Source: Blastococcus sp. CT_GayMR20
GTDB taxonomy: Bacteria; Actinomycetota; Actinomycetes; Mycobacteriales; Geodermatophilaceae
NCBI RefSeq assembly: GCF_004570345.1
Contig: NZ_SPQM01000084.1
Coordinates: 1 to 21,065, forward strand
Length of the DNA stretch: 21,065 bases
Direction of reading: 5' to 3'
Shown: one piece after another, positions 14,884 to 21,065 of the stretch
Position numbering within the stretch: position 1 is the first letter of the stretch
Layout of the letters: each line of letters opens with the position of its first letter
The notes under the pieces: generated by a model
The model's input: the letters and a program-made list of their open reading frames with translations, nothing else
Database searches by the model: none
Told to the model about the DNA's origin: nothing
Made by a program: the position numbers and the translations under genes

Positions 14884-15054
14884 ATGAAGGAACTTCCGTG
14901 CCGCGACGTCGGCTTCGACTGCGACGCCGTCGTCCGGGGAGAGTCGGTGGACGAGGTCATGGCGCAGGCCGGGCCGCACGCCAAGGATGCGCACGGCGTC
15001 GACGTGACGCCGGAGATGGCCGACCGGATCCGGACGCTCGTCCGGGACGCCTGA
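14884..15054 (+). CDS. DUF1059 domain small protein
   Basis: A 56-residue protein, ATG 14884 to TGA 15054, with a strong GAGGAGG ribosome site seven bases upstream. The sequence MKELPCRDVGFDCDAVVRGE followed by SVDEVMAQAGPHAKDAHGVD and VTPEMADRIRTLVRDA matches the whole DUF1059 family. Its conserved features are Cys6 and Cys13 (CRDVGFDC) and the HAKDAHG segment with two histidines, suggestive of a small metal-binding or redox domain. Family function is unknown. It is transcribed divergently from the chr operon, sharing the 123-base spacer, and is followed by the oxidoreductase gene after 45 bases. Cytoplasmic, soluble. Confidence 0.
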   Translation: MKELPCRDVGFDCDAVVRGESVDEVMAQAGPHAKDAHGVDVTPEMADRIRTLVRDA

Positions 15055-15099
15055 GGTCGCTCGCCGAGGCCCGGTCGACAGGCACGTCAGAATGCGTCG

Positions 15100-16146
15100 G
15101 TGACTCCTGGAACCGACATGACCGCTGTCCGGATCGGCCTGGTCGGGTACGGCTTCGGCGGGCGCTGGTTCCACGCGCCCCTGCTCGCCGCCGCACCCGG
15201 GTGCGACTTCCTCGGGGTGGTCACCGCCTCCCCCGAGCGGCGGGGGCAGGTGGCTGACGACCACCCCGGTCTGGCCACCTACGGCACCCTCGAGGAGCTC
15301 GCGGCCGCCGGCGCGGAGGCCGTGGCGATCTCGACCCCGGCCGACACCCACTCCGAGCTCACCGACCGGGCGCTGGAGCTCGGCCTCGCGGTCGCCTGCG
15401 ACAAGCCGTTCGCGCTCGACGCCGCGGCGGCGCAGCGGTCGGTCGACCTGGCCGACCGCCTCGGCCTGACCCTGTCCCCGTACCAGAACCGTCGGTGGGA
15501 CTCCGACTTCCTCACGCTGCGCGCCCTGGTGGACGACGGGAGGCTGGGCGACGTCACGCGCTTCGAGTCGCGGTTCGAGCGCCTGGACCCGGAGGCCGGC
15601 CCTGGGGCAGCCGGCGGCGGCACGCTGCGCGACTTCTTCAGCCACCTGGTCGACCAGGCGCTGGTCCTGCTCGGGCCGGTCGGGTCCGTCTACGCCGAGT
15701 GGCGGCTGCGTGAGAGCGGCCTGGACGACGACGTGTTCGTCGCCCTCACGCACACCGGCGGCGCGCGGTCGCACCTCTGGGGCAGCTGGAGCCAGGGCGC
15801 TCCCGGCCCGCGCTTCCGGGTGACCGGGACGGGCGGCAGCTACGTCAACCGCACGCTCATGGACATCCAGGAGGAGCTGCTGCTCGCCGGGCACACGCCG
15901 GCGACGCTGGGCGAGGAGTGGGGCGCCGAGCCGGCCGAGCGCTGGGGCAGGGTGTACCGCGGCGATTCCGGCGAGACCGTGCCGACGGCGAACGGCGCCT
16001 GGGACACCTTCTATCCGGCGTTCGCCCGGGCGGTCCGCGGCCTCGGACCGGTGCCGGTCGACCCTCGGGACGCCGTGGCGACGGCGACGGTGCTCGACGC
16101 GGCACGCCGCAGCGCGACCGAGGGCGAGGTCGTCGCCCTCACCTGA
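15100..16146 (+). CDS. Gfo/Idh/MocA family NAD(P)-dependent oxidoreductase
   Basis: 348 residues. A Rossmann domain opens with IGLVGYGFGGRWFHAPLL and includes VVTASPERR, EAVAISTPADTHSEL and CDKPFALDAAAAQ, where DKP stands for the family EKP motif with its catalytic Lys. The C-terminal alpha/beta domain has YQNRRWDSDFLTLRALVDDGRLG and GGGTLRDFFSHLVDQALVLLG with the conserved His in the active-site helix. Members oxidise or reduce sugars, inositols and related hydroxyl compounds; the substrate is not readable here. The start is uncertain: GTG 15100 or ATG 15118, neither with a good ribosome site. CAGAAT seven bases before GTG 15100 could give a leaderless message. Its stop overlaps the convergent cobU stop by 8 bases (TCACCTGA). 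Confidence 0.
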   Translation: MTPGTDMTAVRIGLVGYGFGGRWFHAPLLAAAPGCDFLGVVTASPERRGQVADDHPGLATYGTLEELAAAGAEAVAISTPADTHSELTDRALELGLAVACDKPFALDAAAAQRSVDLADRLGLTLSPYQNRRWDSDFLTLRALVDDGRLGDVTRFESRFERLDPEAGPGAAGGGTLRDFFSHLVDQALVLLGPVGSVYAEWRLRESGLDDDVFVALTHTGGARSHLWGSWSQGAPGPRFRVTGTGGSYVNRTLMDIQEELLLAGHTPATLGEEWGAEPAERWGRVYRGDSGETVPTANGAWDTFYPAFARAVRGLGPVPVDPRDAVATATVLDAARRSATEGEVVALT

Positions 16147-16687
16147 GCCGCTGCGGGATCCCGGCGGTCACCAGCCACACGCGGTCGGACGCCGCGGCGA
16201 TGCGCGCGTTGAGCACGCCCAGTTCGTCGCGGAACCGCCGTCCGGACGGAGTGGCCGGGACGATGCCCGAGCCCACCTCGTTGCTCACCCCGACCACGCG
16301 CCGCCTCGAGCGGGTCCAGGCGTCGACCACGCCGTCCACGGCCGCGGCCAGACGCTCGTCGGCACCGGTCTCCTCGGTCCAGGTCCCGCAGTCGTCCATC
16401 GTGCGGGCCAGCCAGGTGGTGAGGCAGTCGACGAGGACCGGCGCCCCGCGGGAGCCGAGGACGGCGGGCAGATCGATGGTCTCCAGGGTGCGCCAGGAGG
16501 CGGGTCGCCGGGCCCGGTGGAGGGCGATCCGGTCGGCCCACTCGACGTCGTCTTCCGGGGGCGCGCCGCAGGCGACGTAGTCGACGTCCCGCTCGCGCGC
16601 CACCAGTCGCTCGGCGTACGAGGACTTCCCCGATCGCGCCCCACCGAGGACGAGCACCCGGCGGGACCGGCGCAGGAGGGAGACCAC
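16139..16687 (-). CDS. cobU: Bifunctional adenosylcobinamide kinase/adenosylcobinamide-phosphate guanylyltransferase
   Basis: 182 residues, the standard CobU/CobP length. The P-loop GGARSGKSS lies at 15-23, HRARRPASWRTLE starts at His57 (region of the guanylylated histidine), LVDCLTTWLAR follows, then the two family signatures VGVSNEVGSGIVP and FRDELGVLNARIAAASDRVWLVTAGIP. The enzyme phosphorylates adenosylcobinamide with ATP or GTP and then transfers GMP, giving adenosylcobinamide-GDP for the late lower-ligand stage of cobalamin synthesis or for salvage. Cytoplasmic. No other cob gene is in the window, so it may serve salvage or belong to a dispersed pathway. The MVSLLRRSRR start precedes the usual first strand by few residues. 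Confidence 0.
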   Translation of the reverse strand: MVSLLRRSRRVLVLGGARSGKSSYAERLVARERDVDYVACGAPPEDDVEWADRIALHRARRPASWRTLETIDLPAVLGSRGAPVLVDCLTTWLARTMDDCGTWTEETGADERLAAAVDGVVDAWTRSRRRVVGVSNEVGSGIVPATPSGRRFRDELGVLNARIAAASDRVWLVTAGIPQRLR

Positions 16688-16764
16688 CTCCCCGACGCTA
16701 TCCGTCCGTCGTCGGCGCTACCGTCGCGGCCAGCGGTCAGGGGTGGCCGCGGTGAGGGGCCGGC

Positions 16765-17004
16765 ATGAGCGTCCACGTGGAACTGCACCACCACACGCCT
16801 GACGCCGACACCGTCGAGGTGTTCGACGACGCCCACCTGCCGCCCGGCGGCGGTGGCACCTACTGCTACCACCTGGCCGCCGGTGGCTCCCTGGTGATCC
16901 TCGTCGACGAGCGCGGGGAGAGCCGGGTCGACCGGGTGTTCAGCCCCACGGCCTGGCGCAGTGCCAAGGGCGACGTCTGGCGCAAGGGCCTCCTGCTCCA
17001 CTGA
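16765..17004 (+). CDS. Small protein of unknown function
   Basis: 79 residues from ATG 16765 with GAGGGG upstream. The protein is compact and probably beta-rich: VHVELHHHTPDADTVEVFDDAHLPPGGGGTYCYHLAAGGSLVILVD is a run of short strands with a His cluster near the N-terminus. It then has RVDRVFSPTAWRSAKGDVWRK, where a conserved-looking FSPTAWR segment could be a turn or ligand site. No signal peptide, membrane helix or known domain was recognised. It is divergent from cobU with a 77-base spacer, and 81 bases upstream of the reductase gene on the same strand, so the two may share a transcript. Reality as a gene is supported by start context and codon pattern. Confidence 0.
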   Translation: MSVHVELHHHTPDADTVEVFDDAHLPPGGGGTYCYHLAAGGSLVILVDERGESRVDRVFSPTAWRSAKGDVWRKGLLLH

Positions 17005-17085
17005 TCAACCGATGAGGTGAACGCGCCCCGCCGGTCGGATCCCAGGAGCTCCCGACCCGGGAGCCGGCACGAGGGAGGCAGGGAC

Positions 17086-17682
17086 ATGGGCACGACCAGC
17101 ATCTTCGCGGCGGTGTCGCTGGACGGCTTCATCGCCAGGGACGACGACACGATCGGGCCGCTGTTCGACTGGTACGGCAACGGCGACGTGGCCGTCACCT
17201 TCAGCGACGAGGAGCGGGTCTTCCGCACCACCCAGGCGACGGCGGACTTCCTCCGGTCGTTCGCGCCGGGCATCGCGACGAGCGTGATCGGACGCCGGCT
17301 GTTCGACATCACCAACGGCTGGAACGGCGTCCCGGCCAACGGCGAGCACGTCTTCGTCGTCACGCACGAGCCGCCGGTGGACTGGGAGTACCGCGACACA
17401 GCGCCCTTCACGTTCGTCACCGACGGGGTCCGCGGTGCGATCGAGCAGGCACGCGCCTTCGCCGGCGACCGCGACGTCTCGGTCACCGCCGGCGACGTCG
17501 GCGGCCAGGCACTGCGCGCGGGCCTGATCGACCAGGTGGTCCTGAACCTGGTGCCCGCCGTCCTGGGCACGGGACGGCCGTTCTTCGGCACGGGTGGGAT
17601 CGCCGAGCCGCTGCGGTTCGAGGACCCCGTGGTGGTGCAGGGCAAGCGGGTGACCCACCTGGTGTACGACGCCCGACGGTGA
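17086..17682 (+). CDS. Dihydrofolate reductase family (RibD C-terminal-like) protein
   Basis: 198 residues from ATG 17086, chosen for the AGGGAGGCAGG ribosome site just upstream; the frame extends 23 codons further. The fold markers of the RibD_C/DHFR-like family are present: SIFAAVSLDGFIARDDD at the N-terminus (strand plus substrate-contact Asp), SVIGRRLFDITNGW in the middle, and VTAGDVGGQALRAGLIDQVVLNLVPAVLGTGRPFF at the end, where the Gly-rich turn contacts NADPH. Members that stand alone are usually NADPH-dependent reductases of unknown substrate; true folate or riboflavin activity is not implied. Cytoplasmic. A small hairpin follows the stop. Confidence 0.
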   Translation: MGTTSIFAAVSLDGFIARDDDTIGPLFDWYGNGDVAVTFSDEERVFRTTQATADFLRSFAPGIATSVIGRRLFDITNGWNGVPANGEHVFVVTHEPPVDWEYRDTAPFTFVTDGVRGAIEQARAFAGDRDVSVTAGDVGGQALRAGLIDQVVLNLVPAVLGTGRPFFGTGGIAEPLRFEDPVVVQGKRVTHLVYDARR

Positions 17683-17699
17683 GATGCGGTAGAGCATCT
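17682..17699 (+). terminator. Weak hairpin after the DHFR-family gene
   Basis: AGATGC, loop GGTAGA, GCATCT: a 6-bp perfect stem starting at the last base of the stop codon, followed by the GCGGCGCCGC palindrome. Together they could slow or stop transcription before the carboxylase gene. Low confidence because the stem is short and no T run follows. Confidence 0.
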
Positions 17700-17717
17700 G
17701 CGGCGCCGCTGCCATAA

Positions 17718-17734
17718 CGTCTCGACCTGAGACG
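17718..17734. promoter_or_regulatory. 6-5-6 dyad upstream of the carboxylase gene
   Basis: CGTCTC-GACCT-GAGACG is a perfect inverted repeat 27 bases before the GTG at 17761. An AT-rich CATAAC (17713-17718), the best -10-like sequence in this spacer, touches its left edge. It could be an operator of a lipid-metabolism regulator or a small leader hairpin. Confidence 0.
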
Positions 17735-17760
17735 GGGTTCGCCGACAGGGGGTTGCTCGC

Positions 17761-20700
17761 GTGTTCGAACGCATCGCCGTGGTCAACCGGGGAGAACCCG
17801 CCATGCGCCTGATCAGGGCGGTGCGCGAGCTCAACGAGGAGCACGACCACGGCATCCGCGTCATCGCGCTGCACACCGAGGACGAGCGGCACGCGACCTT
17901 CGTGCGCGCCGCGGACGAGGGCGTCGTCCTCAGGGACACCGGTACGGGCATCCCGTACCTCGACCACGAGGAGCTCGGCCGCGCGCTGCGCGAGAGCCGG
18001 GCCGACGCAGCCTGGGTCGGCTGGGGCTTCGTCGCCGAGGACCCGGCGTTCGCCGAGCTGTGCGCCTCCCTCGGCGTCACCTTCATCGGGCCACCGCCCG
18101 AGGCGATGCGCCTGCTGGGCGCCAAGATCGAGGCCAAGGTGCTCGCCGAGCAGACCGGTGTGCCGGTCGCCCCGTGGAGCGGCGGGCCGGTCCGGACGCT
18201 GGACGACGGACTGCGGCACGCGGCGACCATCGGCTACCCGCTGATCATCAAGTCGCGCAGTGGCGGGGGCGGACGCGGCATCCGCATCGTCCGGTCGGAG
18301 GACGAGCTCGCCGACGCCCTCGAGCGCACGCAGATCGAGGCGCAGCGCACCTTCGGCGACCCCGTCATCTTCATGGAGCGGCTGGTCGAGGGCGGACGGC
18401 ACATCGAGGTCCAGGTCATCGCCGACCAGCACGGCAACGTGTGGGCACCCGGCGTGCGGGACTGCTCGGTCCAGCGCCGCAACCAGAAGCTCATCGAGGA
18501 GTCCAGCTCCCCCGCGCTCAGCCCCGAGCAGGACGCGTCGCTGCGCGAGTCGGCCAAGGCCCTGGTCAAGGCGGCCGGCTACGTCAACGCGGGCACCGTC
18601 GAGTTCCTCTACCAGCCGACCGAGAAGCTGTTCACCTTCCTCGAGGTCAACACCCGGCTGCAGGTCGAGCACCCGGTGACGGAGGCGACGACCGGGCTCG
18701 ACATCGTCAAGCTCCAGCTGCACGTGGCCTCCGGCGGCCGGCTGGAGGGCGACCCGCCGGCCGAGTTCGGTCACGCCGTGGAGGCACGGCTGAACGCGGA
18801 GGACGCCGACCAGGAGTTCGCGCCCGCGCCCGGCACCGTCGAGTTCATGCGCATGCCGACCGGGCCGGGGGTCCGGGTCGACACCGGCATGTCCGTCGGC
18901 GACACCATCCCGCCCACCTACGACTCGATGGTCGCCAAGATCATCGCCTGGGGCCGGAACCGGCCCGAGGCGCTCGCCCGCCTGCGGGTGGCCCTGCGCG
19001 ACACCACGGTCGTCATCCGCGGCGGGACGACGACCAAGTCGTTCCTGCTCTCCCTGCTGGAGCGCCAGGAGGTCGTGGCGGGCACCGCCGACACCGCGTG
19101 GCTGGACCGCACGGGTGTCGGCGCCGATGCCGACGCCGAGCGGAACGCCGGCGTCGCCCTGATCCAGGTGGCGATCGACGTGTCCGACGCCGAGGAGGCC
19201 CTGGAGCGGGCGGCCTTCCTCGCGTCGGCCCGCGGCGGCCGTCCCCGCGTCTCGCACGACGTGGGGCGCACGGTCGAGCTCGGCTACCGCGGCCAGGTGT
19301 ACAAGCTGACCGTCGCGAAGGTCGATCCCGACCGCTACCGCGTCGTCCTCGACGACCGGCACGTCGACGTCGCCGTGGACCGGCTCAGCGTCCTGGAGAG
19401 CCGGCTGACCGTCGGCGAGGAGCGCTTCTCCGTCGTCTCCAGTCATGCCGCCACCTCGCACCTGGTCGAGGTGGACGGCGTCACGCACCGCATCACCCGC
19501 GACGAGGAGGGCGTGGTCCGCGCGCCGGCGCCTGCCGTCGTCGTCGCCGTCCGCGCCTCGGTCGGGGACGAGGTCGAGGCCGGCCAGACGATCGTCGTCC
19601 TCGAGAGCATGAAGATGGAGACGGCGGTGCGCGCGCCGCACACCGGGCGGGTCAGCGAGGTGCTTGCCGTGGTGAACGCCCAGGTCGACGCGGGTGCTGC
19701 CCTGATGCGGGTCGACCCGGCCGGCGACGAGGCGGAGAAGGTCGTCGGCGAGCGGGTGGCGCTCCCGGGGGCAGAGGCCGCACCGGAGACCGGCCGTGCG
19801 CTCGACGTCCTGGGCGCCATGCAGGCGCTGATCACCGGCTACGACGTCACGGCCGAGCGCGGCCGGCAGCTCGTCTCCGAGTACGAGACGGCGCGCGCCA
19901 AGCTCCCCGTGGACGAGCCGGAGCTGCTGCACGGCGAGCTGGCGCTGCTCACCACCTTCGCCGACCTCAGCGAGCTGTCGCGCAACCGGCCGACCAGCGC
20001 CGAGGAGCAGTCCGACGAGCAGGTGCACAGTCCGCGCGAGCACTTCCACACCTACCTGCACTCGCTCGACATCGAGCGCGAGGCGCTGCCGGAGAGCTTT
20101 CGCGGGCGGCTCGGCCGGGCGCTGCTGCACTACGGCGTCGGCGGCCTGGAGCCCGGTCCGGCGCTCGAGGAGGCGGTCTTCCGCATCTTCCTGGCCCAGC
20201 AGCGGACGGCGGACCAGCTGCCGGTCGTCCTCGCGTTGCTGGACCGCTGGCTCACCGCGGGCGAGCTGCCCGCCGGCGCCCTCCGCGAGGAGCTGGCCGA
20301 GGTGCTCGACCGGCTGATCGTCGCGACCCAGCTGCGCTACCCGTCCGTTGGTGACGTGGCACGGGCGGTGCGCTTCCGGTACTTCGAGAAGCCGCTCGTG
20401 GAGCAGGCCCGCCGGGAGGTCGTCGACCGGGCGGAGCGGCTGCTCACCGAGCTGACCGAGTCCCCCGGCGGCGCTGCGGACATGGAGCGCGTGCAGGCGC
20501 TGGTCGAGAGCCCGGAACCGCTGATCCGGCTCCTGGGGCGGCGTCTCGCGTCCCCGCCGAGCTCGAACGCCGACCCCGTCCTCGAGGTGCTCACCCGCCG
20601 CTACTACCGCCGGCGCAGCCTGGAGAACCTGCGGTCGTTCCTGCTCGAGGGGCGCACGGCCGTGACCGGCGACTACGAGCTGAGCGGCGAGCAGCTGCAC

Positions 20701-21065
20701 CTGGTGGCGCTGATGGCGCAGAGCGACAACCTGCCCGCGGCGCTGTCCTCACTCGCGGAGCTCGTCGCCGGGCTGGCCGACCCGACGCACGCGGTGGTCG
20801 ACCTCTACCTCTCCTGGCCGGACCGTCCGTCGGACGCCGACGAGCTGGCCGGCCGTCTGCGCGACCAGCTGGCGGAGGTCGCGGTGCTGCGGTCCGTGCG
20901 GCGGGTGACCGTGACGGTCTCCACCCCGGACGGCGACGTCGAGACGCTCACCTTCCGGCCCTCCGACGGCGGACTCGCCGAGGAGGACGTCATCCGGGGC
21001 ATGCATCCGCTGACCGCGCAGCGGCTGGACCTCTGGCGGCTGAAGAACTTCAACGGCCGCCGCCT
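17761..21065 (+). CDS. Fused biotin-dependent acyl-CoA carboxylase (BC-BCCP-central region), 3' truncated by the window
   Basis: 1101 residues visible from GTG 17761, with no stop before the window end. Residues 1-450 are biotin carboxylase: VFERIAVVNRGEPAMR start, ATP-grasp Lys164 and GGGGRG (168-173), HIEVQVIAD, and catalytic EVNTRLQVEHPVTE with Glu295 and Arg299; Arg343 follows in VEARLNAED. A biotin-carrier domain surrounds Lys618 in VLESMKMET. From about 690 on is a long helical region ending HPLTAQRLDLWRLKNFNGRR, reminiscent of the central region of eukaryotic acetyl-CoA carboxylase; a carboxyltransferase part is expected beyond the edge. Such proteins carboxylate acetyl- or propionyl-CoA for lipid synthesis. 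Substrate choice cannot be read from this part. Confidence 0.
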   Translation, partial: MFERIAVVNRGEPAMRLIRAVRELNEEHDHGIRVIALHTEDERHATFVRAADEGVVLRDTGTGIPYLDHEELGRALRESRADAAWVGWGFVAEDPAFAELCASLGVTFIGPPPEAMRLLGAKIEAKVLAEQTGVPVAPWSGGPVRTLDDGLRHAATIGYPLIIKSRSGGGGRGIRIVRSEDELADALERTQIEAQRTFGDPVIFMERLVEGGRHIEVQVIADQHGNVWAPGVRDCSVQRRNQKLIEESSSPALSPEQDASLRESAKALVKAAGYVNAGTVEFLYQPTEKLFTFLEVNTRLQVEHPVTEATTGLDIVKLQLHVASGGRLEGDPPAEFGHAVEARLNAEDADQEFAPAPGTVEFMRMPTGPGVRVDTGMSVGDTIPPTYDSMVAKIIAWGRNRPEALARLRVALRDTTVVIRGGTTTKSFLLSLLERQEVVAGTADTAWLDRTGVGADADAERNAGVALIQVAIDVSDAEEALERAAFLASARGGRPRVSHDVGRTVELGYRGQVYKLTVAKVDPDRYRVVLDDRHVDVAVDRLSVLESRLTVGEERFSVVSSHAATSHLVEVDGVTHRITRDEEGVVRAPAPAVVVAVRASVGDEVEAGQTIVVLESMKMETAVRAPHTGRVSEVLAVVNAQVDAGAALMRVDPAGDEAEKVVGERVALPGAEAAPETGRALDVLGAMQALITGYDVTAERGRQLVSEYETARAKLPVDEPELLHGELALLTTFADLSELSRNRPTSAEEQSDEQVHSPREHFHTYLHSLDIEREALPESFRGRLGRALLHYGVGGLEPGPALEEAVFRIFLAQQRTADQLPVVLALLDRWLTAGELPAGALREELAEVLDRLIVATQLRYPSVGDVARAVRFRYFEKPLVEQARREVVDRAERLLTELTESPGGAADMERVQALVESPEPLIRLLGRRLASPPSSNADPVLEVLTRRYYRRRSLENLRSFLLEGRTAVTGDYELSGEQLHLVALMAQSDNLPAALSSLAELVAGLADPTHAVVDLYLSWPDRPSDADELAGRLRDQLAEVAVLRSVRRVTVTVSTPDGDVETLTFRPSDGGLAEEDVIRGMHPLTAQRLDLWRLKNFNGRR

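Noticed and set aside
17005..20700. A 1231-codon open frame on the minus strand
   Set aside because: It is the antisense shadow of the biotin carboxylase gene; the plus-strand protein has all catalytic motifs, while the minus frame gives compositionally biased, motif-free sequence typical of GC-rich antisense frames.

Overview
The base composition is very GC-rich, GTG starts are frequent and genes are packed tightly. Together with a full actinobacterial-type Tad pilus locus and several actinobacterial small families (DUF8129, DUF2795, baeRF), this points to a chromosomal segment of a high-GC actinomycete. A soil or rock-surface lineage such as Geodermatophilaceae would fit, but that placement is from memory and not tested. 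No rRNA, tRNA, CRISPR, insertion sequence or phage gene was seen, and no gene-free stretch exceeds 300 bases.

Layout. Positions 1-311 hold the tail of a VOC/glyoxalase gene. Positions 304-2362 (minus) are a tight four-gene operon: a baeRF/Vms1-like peptidyl-tRNA hydrolase-type protein, a DUF2795 protein, a small acidic unknown and a hotdog thioesterase. It diverges from a DUF8129 gene (2522-2857, plus). The shared 159-base spacer carries two mirror-image stress-sigma-like promoters whose -35 elements lie in the two arms of one dyad. Next come a strong terminator hairpin, an aldo/keto reductase gene broken by a one-base deletion (2928-3787), and a convergent DUF899 gene.

Positions 4745-12408 (minus) are a Tad (type IVb) pilus locus in transcription order: prepilin peptidase, Flp pilin, TadE, TadE/G-like pseudopilin, CpaB, CpaE/TadZ, CpaF/TadA, TadB, TadC. 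Almost every junction from tadE on is overlapping or a few bases apart. A 16-bp perfect hairpin separates the pilin from the assembly genes, and a FliA/WhiG-like promoter candidate precedes the pilin. Positions 12460-14760 (minus) are a chromate-resistance operon with ChrB split into two overlapping genes followed by ChrA. A 7-2-7 dyad sits right at its start.

From 14884 the plus strand carries DUF1059 and a Gfo/Idh/MocA oxidoreductase, a convergent minus-strand CobU (cobalamin pathway), a small unknown, a DHFR/RibD-like reductase, and finally the N-terminal 1101 residues of a large fused biotin-dependent acyl-CoA carboxylase that runs off the window. The most promising leads are regulatory: the twin stress-type promoters over the baeRF operon, the motility-type promoter on the pilin gene, the pilin/tad hairpin, and the operator-like dyads in front of chrB and the carboxylase.

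[Format note: the original answer gave no feature confidence values; the 0 in every feature's confidence field is a placeholder required by the schema, not an estimate.]
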